This document shows positions 43,484 through 50,059 of a stretch of DNA of 50,694 nt, one piece after another. The translations under genes were made by a program, and so were the position numbers. The notes beneath the pieces are model-generated. The model worked only from the letters and a program-made list of their open reading frames with translations, did not search any database and was not told the DNA's origin. The stretch spans positions 1 to 50,694 of the forward strand of contig DAOTWA010000049.1 of the NCBI GenBank assembly GCA_034435955.1, written 5' to 3'. The first letter of the stretch is position 1; the number at the start of each line of letters is the position of its first letter. This stretch comes from DAOTWA01 sp034435955. GTDB taxonomy: Bacteria; Chloroflexota; Anaerolineae; Anaerolineales; Anaerolineaceae.

Positions 43484-44698
43484 CTACGTCGTCAACGAAC
43501 GCTCGGTGGCGGGGTGAGGGACGAACACGCGCCCATCTATCAGCGTGCGGTAGACCTCACAGTAGCTGCGGATGGTATTTTCAAGGCTGTGAGCGCGAGC
43601 GCGCTCCAGGCTGGCCTGTCCCATGGCAGGCCAGCGGTCGCGTTCGTCCAGGAGACGTGCCATCCAGAGAGCCGCATCCTGTGGGTCATCAGGACGGAAG
43701 AGGTACCCATTCACCCCATGGGCGACCAGTTCGGGTAAGGCGCGCGCGTTCGCCGCAAGGATAGGCCGGCCGGTCGCCATGGCCTCCAATGTGGCGATAC
43801 TCTGAAGCTCCTGAGGACTGGGCATAGCGAACAGGTCGGCGCTGTTCAACAGGGAGGGCAGTTCTTCGGCGGGCACATAGCCGGTGAAGGTCACCTGTTC
43901 ATCCAGGTGCAGGCGATGCGTCAGGCTGGTCAGCGCTCCGCCCAGGGCGCCCTTGCCGGTGATGCAGAGATGAACATCGCTGCGCCGCAGCAGGTGCAAG
44001 GCATGGATCAGCAGGTCAATACGTTTTTCTCCGTCCAACCGGCCCACATAGAGGATAAGGGCGCGGTCGGGATGCAGGCCGTATTTTCGTCGTACGGCAG
44101 CGCGATCCAAATCCGGCAGCGGACGAAAGCGGGTCGTGTCCACGCCGCAAGAGATGGGATGAACCGGGCTGCCCAGCTTTTGCTCGCGCAGAATACGCGC
44201 GGCCGTCTCGGTAGGGGTGGTGATGATCCGGGCATGCCGGTAAACGTTGCGCATGGTCTGCCACAAAATCCATACCTTGGTGCTTTGATTAAGGGGGACA
44301 AAATTAAAGTATGGCAGGACGTTCTCCGGCAGGAAATGGTTGGTTCCCACGATGGGTAGTTTTCGCCGGCGGGCAAGGCTGACGACGGCGCGCGCGGTCG
44401 GATAATGATCCTGAATGTGCACCACGTCAGGATGAAAAGAATCGATGACCTGCGCGACCAGCCAGGGCGCAGGCAAGGCCATATACGTTTCGGGATGAAA
44501 AAGGCCGATGGAGATGGCCGGCAAGCGGAAGACACGCACACCGTGGATGTTCTCCTCAGAGACAGCCAACCTTGCACCGGGAACCATGACCATGACCTGA
44601 TGTCCCTGGTCGGCAAGACCTTCGGCCAGGCGAATCGTAAATGCAGCCTGGCCATTCGAGCCAGGGTAATAGGTTTCACCCACAATGAGGATGCGCAT
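43484..44698 (-). CDS. Family 4 glycosyltransferase
   Basis: The 404-residue GT-B enzyme has the N-terminal ILIVGETYYPGSNGQAAFTI motif, DVVHIQDHYPTARAVV, and in the second domain LILYVGRLDGEKRIDLLIHA, VTFTGYVPAEELPSLLN and the EX7E motif in ELQSIATLEAMATGRPIL. It should move a hexose from a nucleotide donor to a lipid or glycan. ATG 44698 was chosen because a longer reading frame upstream overlaps dedA. It follows dedA by 20 bases on the minus strand, so both are one transcript from the near-leaderless dedA promoter. A role in glycolipid synthesis is likely. Confidence 0.9.
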   Translation of the reverse strand: MRILIVGETYYPGSNGQAAFTIRLAEGLADQGHQVMVMVPGARLAVSEENIHGVRVFRLPAISIGLFHPETYMALPAPWLVAQVIDSFHPDVVHIQDHYPTARAVVSLARRRKLPIVGTNHFLPENVLPYFNFVPLNQSTKVWILWQTMRNVYRHARIITTPTETAARILREQKLGSPVHPISCGVDTTRFRPLPDLDRAAVRRKYGLHPDRALILYVGRLDGEKRIDLLIHALHLLRRSDVHLCITGKGALGGALTSLTHRLHLDEQVTFTGYVPAEELPSLLNSADLFAMPSPQELQSIATLEAMATGRPILAANARALPELVAHGVNGYLFRPDDPQDAALWMARLLDERDRWPAMGQASLERARAHSLENTIRSYCEVYRTLIDGRVFVPHPATERSLTT

Positions 44699-44718
44699 TA
44701 CGGGTAGGCCCTTGATGA

Positions 44719-45321
44719 TTATGGGGTTGGTGCTTTTTCGGACAGCCCAGTCGGTTTGGATTTGAGCCCGATGATGAAGCGGATGATCATGCTCAGGAAA
44801 ATGACCACGCCGATGATGGTGACGATCTGCAATCCCACTTCCATCGTTTTCAGATATTGTCCGAAGAAATAACCGGCCAGAACCAGCGTACCGGTCCAGA
44901 TGAACTCCCCCAATGCCAGCACGCCGATCCAACGCCGCCAGGGGATCTTCGCCAGGCCGGTCGCAATCAACGCCGGGACCATGAAGCCCAGCGTCAATTT
45001 TGCGATGAAGAGGATACTGAGAGCATGCTTTTGTATGCTCCGTTCGAGGCGCTCTACCTGATCGCGGCGCACACCGAACCAGCGCCCGTAGCGCACCATC
45101 CACTCCATCTTGCCCAGATAGCCGAGTAGATACCACAAGTTATCGGCTACCATGTTGCCGGCCGCGGCCGAAATGAAAACCAGTCCAGGTTTCAGGTAGC
45201 CCCCTGCCGCCGCTGCTGCTCCAAGGAGTGTCACAATCGGGCCTTCCACGGCAACCAGGACTGCGATACCGAGATAGGCCCAACCACTCAGCGGCTGGAG
45301 CATATTGAAGAGCGAAGCCAT
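44719..45321 (-). CDS. DedA family (SNARE-associated) membrane protein
   Basis: The 200-residue protein has the DedA fold with membrane-dipping loops. Typical segments are AVEGPIVTLLGAAAAAGG near residue 24, FISAAAGNMVADNLWYLLGYLG near residue 49 and HALSILFIAKLTLGFMVPAL near residue 98, where the F.AR.. pattern of the family is replaced by FIAKLT. DedA proteins are thought to move phospholipids or undecaprenyl-phosphate across the membrane. The start lies only seven bases after the -10 box, so the mRNA should be near leaderless. The family member may help supply the GT4 enzyme encoded next. Confidence 0.85.
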   Translation of the reverse strand: MASLFNMLQPLSGWAYLGIAVLVAVEGPIVTLLGAAAAAGGYLKPGLVFISAAAGNMVADNLWYLLGYLGKMEWMVRYGRWFGVRRDQVERLERSIQKHALSILFIAKLTLGFMVPALIATGLAKIPWRRWIGVLALGEFIWTGTLVLAGYFFGQYLKTMEVGLQIVTIIGVVIFLSMIIRFIIGLKSKPTGLSEKAPTP

Positions 45322-45336
45322 GCTTCTATTATACCA
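45322..45336 (-). promoter_or_regulatory. Near-leaderless promoter of dedA
   Basis: The minus strand has TGGTATAAT (TATAAT at 45328-45333), an extended -10, followed after six bases by the ATG of dedA at 45321. Transcription should start at or beside the start codon, so the mRNA has almost no 5' untranslated region. Confidence 0.55.
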
Positions 45337-45468
45337 ATATGTAAAAACGATTTCGAGTATTTGCAGCCCCAGATTGATCCATCATAAGGAAACCTTAACG
45401 TCATTTTAGCCTTAGACCTGGGGCATAGCATTGATTATTCATAAGACCAGTCGAGGGAATTGGATGCG

Positions 45469-45500
45469 AAAACCGCCCCGTCCGGGGGCGGTTTTCTTTT
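45469..45500. terminator. Terminator-type hairpin (both directions)
   Basis: An 11-bp perfect stem AAAACCGCCCC (45469-45479) / GGGGCGGTTTT (45485-45495) has a five-base loop. On the plus strand CTTTT follows; on the minus strand the T run lies in the stem. It is placed to end the small minus-strand unit and perhaps also transcription coming from the other side. Confidence 0.7.
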
Positions 45501-45513
45501 GGCTGCGGCATCC

Positions 45514-45567
45514 CTACGACACGAAGAGGAGGGATGCCGCAGCACTTAGACGTTCATGGTCACACAT
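45514..45567 (-). CDS. Possible leader peptide in the structured unit
   Basis: A 17-codon ORF encodes MCDHERLSAAASLLFVS. The ideal Shine-Dalgarno AGGAGG lies 12 bases upstream, somewhat far. An even smaller ORF (MPNHV, 45562-45579) starts directly behind the Shine-Dalgarno. The 17-codon ORF runs through segment B and ends inside segment C, so a translating ribosome could change which hairpin forms. No homologue is known; coding capacity is not proven. Confidence 0.25.
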   Translation of the reverse strand: MCDHERLSAAASLLFVS

Positions 45568-45631
45568 GGTTTGGCATCACCTCCTCTTCTGTAAGATAGC
45601 ACCTTTATACGGCTTTGCGCCGATTGAACTT

Positions 45632-45660
45632 AGTATAGAACGGTTCACACCGGCTGTCAA
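45632..45660 (-). promoter_or_regulatory. Consensus promoter of the small structured unit
   Basis: On the minus strand TTGACA (45655-45660) and TATACT (45632-45637) are spaced by exactly 17 bases. The promoter starts right after the DUF3048 coding sequence and should begin transcription near 45625. Confidence 0.7.
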
Positions 45661-45672
45661 TAGAACCGGGCT

Positions 45673-46848
45673 TTACGGAATCTTAAAGATAAATCGCCAA
45701 CCATCGTTCTGCTGGGTTAAGGTCGAACTCGCGCCAATCACTTCATACCAGGTGTTGCCAGGCTTGTATGGGTAGGGCGTTCCATCGGGGAAACTGATCT
45801 GCACGATGGAATCGGGGTTTAGCCGTTCCCATTGCAGCTTATAGACCTGTCCATCCCTCAAGCCGTAAGCTGCACCGATTGAATTGAACTCCATATCCAC
45901 CACCTCACCCTTGGGTGGGCGGATGACGTAATCGGTAGGGATGAGCAGCACCACCACGTTCGCAGCAGTGATGGGCTGCTTGGTCGAACGATCCGTCAGG
46001 ACGCCGTAAATCTCCTTTGTACCGGTCGGATCATCCTGCTGGTCGACCGAACGGGTGTACAGGCCGGTCGCCGGGTCATAGTCCCAGCGAGCGTAATCGG
46101 CGGCCGAGTAGCGAACATAAAGGCGACTCAACGGCTGCCCACCGGCAGGCGCGGAGGACTGAAAATTCATGCCGCTCAAATCCTGACGGCTATTGTCGAT
46201 GCCTTTTTGAGTAATGTAAGCGCTCAATTTTGCGGTGTCGGTAATCAAAAAGTTGCGTCCGTTAGGCTCGAAACGACACATTGGCGGGCAATCGTTTCCA
46301 GTTTCGACCACCAACAGGTCAGAAAAAGAGGATTGGCGCAGGCGGTCTAACACGCGTATCCAGGCGCTGCCGAAGGCGAAAATTGCCTTGTACATGCGCA
46401 CGACGTTGACGTCAAAGAAGCGCGCAGAACGAATCGGACCAACCTGCTGCGCGTCCTGGCCGTAGTATAGGGCGATGAAACGGGAGGCGCCCTCTTCGGT
46501 GTAGTATTCATAGACTACATCAGCAAAAGAGAGGCCGAATTGGGGCCGATCAGCGCGAGGGATGTTTTCGACTTTGATCGCCATCGGCCGGCGATTGAGT
46601 AAATTTGGATTGGAAACTTTCAGCCCGGTAAGCGGATCGGTGTCTGTGCCGAGTGCGGCTGAAGCTTCCGAACCGGTCGGAGAAGGGGACGGAACGAGCG
46701 TTGCGCTTGCAGCCATGGTCGGATTGGGAGCGGTGGAAACAGGCGCGTTGACTGTGGCCAGCGGCGTGAGGATAGGAGCGGCGGTGGGCAGGGAAGCGCA
46801 GCCCGTTAGGGTCAGGGCAAGCAATATTGCTAACCTACGGTAATTCAT
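45673..46848 (-). CDS. DUF3048 family lipoprotein (YerB-like)
   Basis: The 391-residue lipoprotein has the lipobox TLTGC (Cys17), a Thr/Ala/Pro linker to about residue 65, and then the DUF3048 domains. Typical blocks are DPLTGLKVSNPNLLNRRPMA, KVENIPRADRPQFGLSFADV, VYEYYTEEGASRFIALYYG and VGPIRSARFFDV in the first domain, and a second domain from about residue 235 with VVVLLIPTDYVIRPPKGEVV. Its role is unknown; Bacillus YerB is a relative. It would sit on the outer face of the membrane. The start codon is followed by basic residues as expected for a signal peptide. Confidence 0.88.
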   Translation of the reverse strand: MNYRRLAILLALTLTGCASLPTAAPILTPLATVNAPVSTAPNPTMAASATLVPSPSPTGSEASAALGTDTDPLTGLKVSNPNLLNRRPMAIKVENIPRADRPQFGLSFADVVYEYYTEEGASRFIALYYGQDAQQVGPIRSARFFDVNVVRMYKAIFAFGSAWIRVLDRLRQSSFSDLLVVETGNDCPPMCRFEPNGRNFLITDTAKLSAYITQKGIDNSRQDLSGMNFQSSAPAGGQPLSRLYVRYSAADYARWDYDPATGLYTRSVDQQDDPTGTKEIYGVLTDRSTKQPITAANVVVLLIPTDYVIRPPKGEVVDMEFNSIGAAYGLRDGQVYKLQWERLNPDSIVQISFPDGTPYPYKPGNTWYEVIGASSTLTQQNDGWRFIFKIP

Positions 46849-46908
46849 GGCGACAACTCCTTGTAGAACGGTTTAATCATACCTTCACTGGGCAGTCTTG
46901 CCAACCGA

Positions 46909-46940
46909 TTGACCTTTCCAATACCAATTTCCCTTATAAT
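46909..46940 (+). promoter_or_regulatory. Promoter of the DUF2085 gene
   Basis: TATAAT (46935-46940) lies 10 bases before ATG 46951. TTGACC (46909-46914) is 20 bases upstream of it, a longer than usual spacing. The transcript would start at or just before the start codon, the second near-leaderless case in this part of the window. Confidence 0.5.
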
Positions 46941-46950
46941 GATGCCACCA

Positions 46951-47760
46951 ATGGAAACGATCCAGACCTCGAGGACAGCGTGCGCCGTATGGCGCAGGTT
47001 GATATATGTAGCGGCTGGCCTGGTGCTGGCCGTCTGGTTGATTAATACACCCGCCGGCCTGCTGGGTAAGGCGGATGCCGTCGGTTATTCTGTCTGTCAC
47101 CGCATCGACAGTCATTCATTCCACCTTGGCGGGCGCGAACTGCCCTTGTGTGCGCGCTGTTCAGGGATGTACCTGGGCGCTCTCCTGGGCATTGCTTTCC
47201 AAGACTTGAGGCGAAGGCGCGGGGGCCTGCCGCCCCTGCGGGTTAATCTTGTATTGGGTGTTCTGTTGCTGGCTTTCACGGTTGACGGCATCAATTCGTA
47301 CATGCACTTCTTCCCCGGGGTTTCTGGTTTGTATACGCCACAGAACTGGCTGCGGCTGGTCACTGGCAGCGGTATTGGTTTGGGAATTGCTGCCATCCTG
47401 ATGCCGGTCTTTCATCAGACGGTTTGGAAAGCCATAGACGAGCGCTCTGCGCTGGAATCCTGGCGACGCCTGGGGACATTGCTGATCCTGGCAGCCGGCC
47501 TGGACGCGCTTATCGCCTGGCAAAATCCGCTTGCGCTCTATCCGCTGGCGTTGCTCAGCGCGGCTGGGGTAGTGGTCATCTTGATCTTGGTCTACACATT
47601 AATCTGGGTGATGGCATTTCACCGTGAGAATAGTTTTCCAACCTGGCGCGCTCTGATTCCATGGCTGACAGCCGGATTCACATCGGCCATGCTGCAAATC
47701 GGATTGGTCGACTTGCTGCGTTATGCGGTTTTCCACTCCTGGGCCGGTTTCACCTTTTAG
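46951..47760 (+). CDS. DUF2085 membrane protein
   Basis: A 269-residue integral membrane protein with about seven spans. The DUF2085 signature is clear: VCHRIDSHSFHLGGRELPLC near residue 48, followed by ARCSGMYLGALLG, in which the Cys and His residues could bind a metal. The rest is hydrophobic, with QNWLRLVTGSGIGLGIAAIL. Function is unknown. I chose ATG 46951 because the -10 box at 46935-46940 would otherwise lie within the gene; in-frame ATG codons at 46939 and 46942 would be too near the promoter. The DUF4190-like gene follows 125 bases downstream. Confidence 0.85.
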   Translation: METIQTSRTACAVWRRLIYVAAGLVLAVWLINTPAGLLGKADAVGYSVCHRIDSHSFHLGGRELPLCARCSGMYLGALLGIAFQDLRRRRGGLPPLRVNLVLGVLLLAFTVDGINSYMHFFPGVSGLYTPQNWLRLVTGSGIGLGIAAILMPVFHQTVWKAIDERSALESWRRLGTLLILAAGLDALIAWQNPLALYPLALLSAAGVVVILILVYTLIWVMAFHRENSFPTWRALIPWLTAGFTSAMLQIGLVDLLRYAVFHSWAGFTF

Positions 47761-47789
47761 TTTCTCGAACGGCGAAAATAAAACTATTC

Positions 47790-47795
47790 TATAAT
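47790..47795 (+). promoter_or_regulatory. Candidate -10 box before the DUF4190-like gene
   Basis: TATAAT at 47790-47795 lies about 90 bases before the start. The -35 region is weak. The leader contains a small hairpin AGCGGA...TCCGCT (47820-47853). Confidence 0.35.
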
Positions 47796-47885
47796 GATAC
47801 CGACTGATGAGTGGTTGGCAGCGGATGCTCCAATCCCCTGGAGAGGGTCCGCTCATTATATGTCTATTTACTTTGGAGGCGCGAA

Positions 47886-48251
47886 ATGAGCGATCGCCCT
47901 GATTTTGCTCCTTCTCCCATTGCCGCGCAACAAGCCAGTGCACTGGCAATAGCCAGTTTGATCCTCGGTGCATTGAGCTGGACGATTCTACCCACTGTGG
48001 GTGGCATCGCCGCCGTAGTAACCGGCCATTTGGCGAAAGGCGAGATACGACGTAGCGGTGGAACGTTGACCGGCGATGGCCTGGCAACGGCCGGCCTGGT
48101 CCTCGGCTATGCCAACCTTATCTTCACCCTGCTGGGACTTTGTCTGGCGGCGGCGGCGATCGCTGGATTGATCTCTCTGTCATTTCTTTGCGCTCCGTTT
48201 ACCAATTCAATAGAGATTGGCGTACTTTTTCCTTTCCTGCGCCTCTGGTAG
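47886..48251 (+). CDS. DUF4190-like small membrane protein
   Basis: The 121-residue protein has two or three membrane spans. The first (ASALAIASLILGALSWTILP) is followed by GGIAAVVTGHLAKGEIRRSGG and LATAGLVLGYANLIFTLLG, the GHxAxxxI..S GG....GxAxAGLxLGY pattern of DUF4190 and related domains. Function is unknown. ATG 47886 follows TTTGGAGGCG. It lies 50 bases before another small membrane protein gene, and both may be part of one transcript. The first 20 residues are soluble and Pro/Ala-rich. Confidence 0.75.
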   Translation: MSDRPDFAPSPIAAQQASALAIASLILGALSWTILPTVGGIAAVVTGHLAKGEIRRSGGTLTGDGLATAGLVLGYANLIFTLLGLCLAAAAIAGLISLSFLCAPFTNSIEIGVLFPFLRLW

Positions 48252-48301
48252 GAGAGTCAGCGGATGTGCGTTCGAACTTTCCATGATTATTAGGAGGAAT
48301 C

Positions 48302-48643
48302 ATGTCCGAACAGAACTTACCCATGATTTCACCGGAGCCTGAGGGGTTGCCGCCCCAGCCGGAAGCCGAAGCGCCTGGCGGGCAACCAATCCCATCGCAA
48401 GGGCCTCCGCCGTGGACTCAGCCCGGTGAAGAGCCCACACCGCCATTGCAGCCGCCCTTGCCGCCAGGCGCACCAGTCCCCAAGCGAAACAATACCTGGA
48501 TTTGGATTGTGATAGCGGTGGTTGTGATCCTGTTGTGCTGCTGTGCGCTGATGGTGGCTGCCGCAGCCTGGCTTTGGACCAACGGCGATCGGATTATCCA
48601 GCTTCAGCAGTCGATCGTCCCGATGTGGAGCATCCCGGCATAG
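48302..48643 (+). CDS. Proline-rich single-span membrane protein
   Basis: A 113-residue protein with a long Pro/Glu/Gln-rich N-terminal arm (about residues 1-60), one membrane span rich in Val, Ile and Cys (IVIAVVVILLCCCALMVAAA, near residue 70) and a short tail. It resembles low-complexity membrane proteins near DUF4190 genes. The arm should be cytoplasmic. An AGGAGG Shine-Dalgarno precedes the ATG. I see no catalytic motif and assign no function. Confidence 0.6.
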   Translation: MSEQNLPMISPEPEGLPPQPEAEAPGGQPIPSQGPPPWTQPGEEPTPPLQPPLPPGAPVPKRNNTWIWIVIAVVVILLCCCALMVAAAAWLWTNGDRIIQLQQSIVPMWSIPA

Positions 48644-48658
48644 GCGGGAGAGGCGAGT

Positions 48659-49414
48659 ATGAAAATTGCTCTCATCGCCGATTTGCACGCCAATTTCACG
48701 GCTTTTCAAGCCGTTTTATCCGACTTGAAGAGAGCGCGCCCTGATCTCATAATCTGCCTTGGAGACGTGGCTGAAACCGGGCCGCAGCCGCGTGAGGTGA
48801 TCTCGCGGCTGCGCGAGCTGGGTGATCCAGTGGTGATGGGCAATACTGACGCTCAGATGCTGCAGCCCATCGAAACCGAAGAGGAGGTGGACGAGGATCG
48901 AAAGCGGATGGAGGACATTTTCCGATGGTGCGTCGAGCAGCTCGGCGAGGATGATTTGAATTACCTGCGCACATTTCAGCCTCACGTCGAGGTGGATATG
49001 GGCCAGGGGGTTCGACTGGTTTGCTATCACGGCAGTCCGCGATCGAACAAGGAGCGCATTGAAATGTCCACACCCGAGGATGCATTGGCAGAAATGCTGG
49101 CAGGCCATGATGCGACCATCTTCGCGGGCGGCCATACTCACCAGGTCATGTTACGATCTTACGCCAGTTCCCTAGTTATCAACCCGGGAAGCGTTGGGTT
49201 GCCGTTTGTTTATGAGGATGGCATGGTGCGCAATCCATCCTGGGCGGAGTACGCATTGGTTACCAATAATACGGTTCGCACTTACCATGGCGCAGGGGTT
49301 GGCGAGCTGCGCGTCGATTTTCGTCGTACACCGGTGAATCTGGAAGCGCTAAAGGCGGCGGTTCGAACCAGCGGCATGCCCCATGCCGACTGGTGGCTGC
49401 GAGACTGGTCGTAG
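48659..49414 (+). CDS. Metallophosphoesterase family protein (YfcE/MJ0936-like)
   Basis: The 251-residue enzyme has the calcineurin-like metal motifs: IALIADLHANFTAFQAVL at the start, ICLGDVAETGPQP near residue 36, VMGNTDAQML near residue 59, a histidine in VCYHGSPRSN near residue 122 and FAGGHTHQVML near residue 156. It should hydrolyse a phosphodiester or phosphomonoester with two metal ions. The physiological substrate is not visible. It begins 15 bases after the proline-rich gene with a GGAGAGG Shine-Dalgarno. Confidence 0.9.
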   Translation: MKIALIADLHANFTAFQAVLSDLKRARPDLIICLGDVAETGPQPREVISRLRELGDPVVMGNTDAQMLQPIETEEEVDEDRKRMEDIFRWCVEQLGEDDLNYLRTFQPHVEVDMGQGVRLVCYHGSPRSNKERIEMSTPEDALAEMLAGHDATIFAGGHTHQVMLRSYASSLVINPGSVGLPFVYEDGMVRNPSWAEYALVTNNTVRTYHGAGVGELRVDFRRTPVNLEALKAAVRTSGMPHADWWLRDWS

Positions 49415-49499
49415 AAAGAACTTATTAGGAGAGCACAAACGCGGGAAATCTTCAGCATACTTCCAACTACATTTTTATTATTATTCCTCAAGAGGAACT

Positions 49500-50048
49500 A
49501 TGAGCGGTTCATTTCAATGTCATCCCCTCAAGCGCGTCCGCTATTTTGCCGGCCAGATCATCACTCCCGAGGACATGGCCGAAGAACAGCGCTATTTCCG
49601 TGAGAAAGCCCGGCGGCACAATCGCAGCCTGCATGGCTTTGGTGTGGTGGACGGGTTGGAAGTCGTGAGCAAGAAGCGCACTTTGCGCGTCAGCCCGGGG
49701 TTCGCGCTGGATTGCGCCGGAAACGAGATCGCCGTCTGCGAGGCAGTGGAGCTACAAGAACCCAAGGATGGCGCAGAGCTTTACGTTGTCCTCAGCTATC
49801 AAGAAGTGGAGACCGATCCGGTTCCGTTAACAGGCAGCGGCACGACGGCGGCGGAGATGCAGAATTCGCGCATTGAGGAGGGCTACGAGGTGCAGTTTGA
49901 GAAGAATGATCCCTGCGCCGATCATGGGGGAGGGAAATCCGGCTGGCACCCCTGCGGGGAGGCCCACGGCGTCACTCTTGCGCGGCTGGTGCGCGGCCGC
50001 AACAAGTGGAAAGTGGATCGAGATTACAAACAGCCTCGTGCTCACTGA
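49500..50048 (+). CDS. Hypothetical protein of an injection-system-associated type
   Basis: The 182-residue protein has the segment YFAGQIITPEDMAEEQRYF followed by REKARRHNRSLHGFGVVDG, a pattern I know from uncharacterised proteins beside contractile injection systems and phage-tail-like loci. The remaining part (LRVSPGFALDCAGNEIAVCE) looks like a beta-rich domain. The ATG at 49500 follows AGAGGA; upstream in-frame codons overlap the phosphoesterase gene. No other injection-system gene is in the window, so a function in one cannot be shown. It might work alone or belong to genes after the window end. Confidence 0.55.
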   Translation: MSGSFQCHPLKRVRYFAGQIITPEDMAEEQRYFREKARRHNRSLHGFGVVDGLEVVSKKRTLRVSPGFALDCAGNEIAVCEAVELQEPKDGAELYVVLSYQEVETDPVPLTGSGTTAAEMQNSRIEEGYEVQFEKNDPCADHGGGKSGWHPCGEAHGVTLARLVRGRNKWKVDRDYKQPRAH

Positions 50049-50059
50049 TCATTGATCCC

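Larger units (their letters stand above)
45469..45625 (-). ncRNA. Putative structured small RNA or attenuator-like leader
   Basis: From the promoter at 45632-45660, the predicted RNA of about 155 bases contains segment A (45573-45589, with AGGAGGTGAT), segment B (45523-45542) and segment C (45503-45515), then the terminator. A and B can form 16 base pairs with one bulge; B and C can form 13 perfect pairs. The two foldings exclude each other. It is not a known RNA family to me. The next gene, dedA, has its own promoter, so a stand-alone RNA is possible. Confidence 0.4.
45322..45672. other. Intergenic region with small structured transcription unit
   Basis: This 350-base gap between the DUF3048 gene and dedA holds the dedA promoter at its left end. 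It also holds a complete separate minus-strand unit (promoter, ideal Shine-Dalgarno, three mutually complementary segments, terminator-type hairpin) between about 45469 and 45660. No recognised gene is present. Confidence 0.6.

Noticed and set aside
45431..45775. Plus-strand open frame of 114 codons across the structured intergenic unit
   Set aside because: It runs through two perfect hairpins and into the 3' end of the opposite DUF3048 gene; no motif, and the minus-strand elements explain the sequence better.
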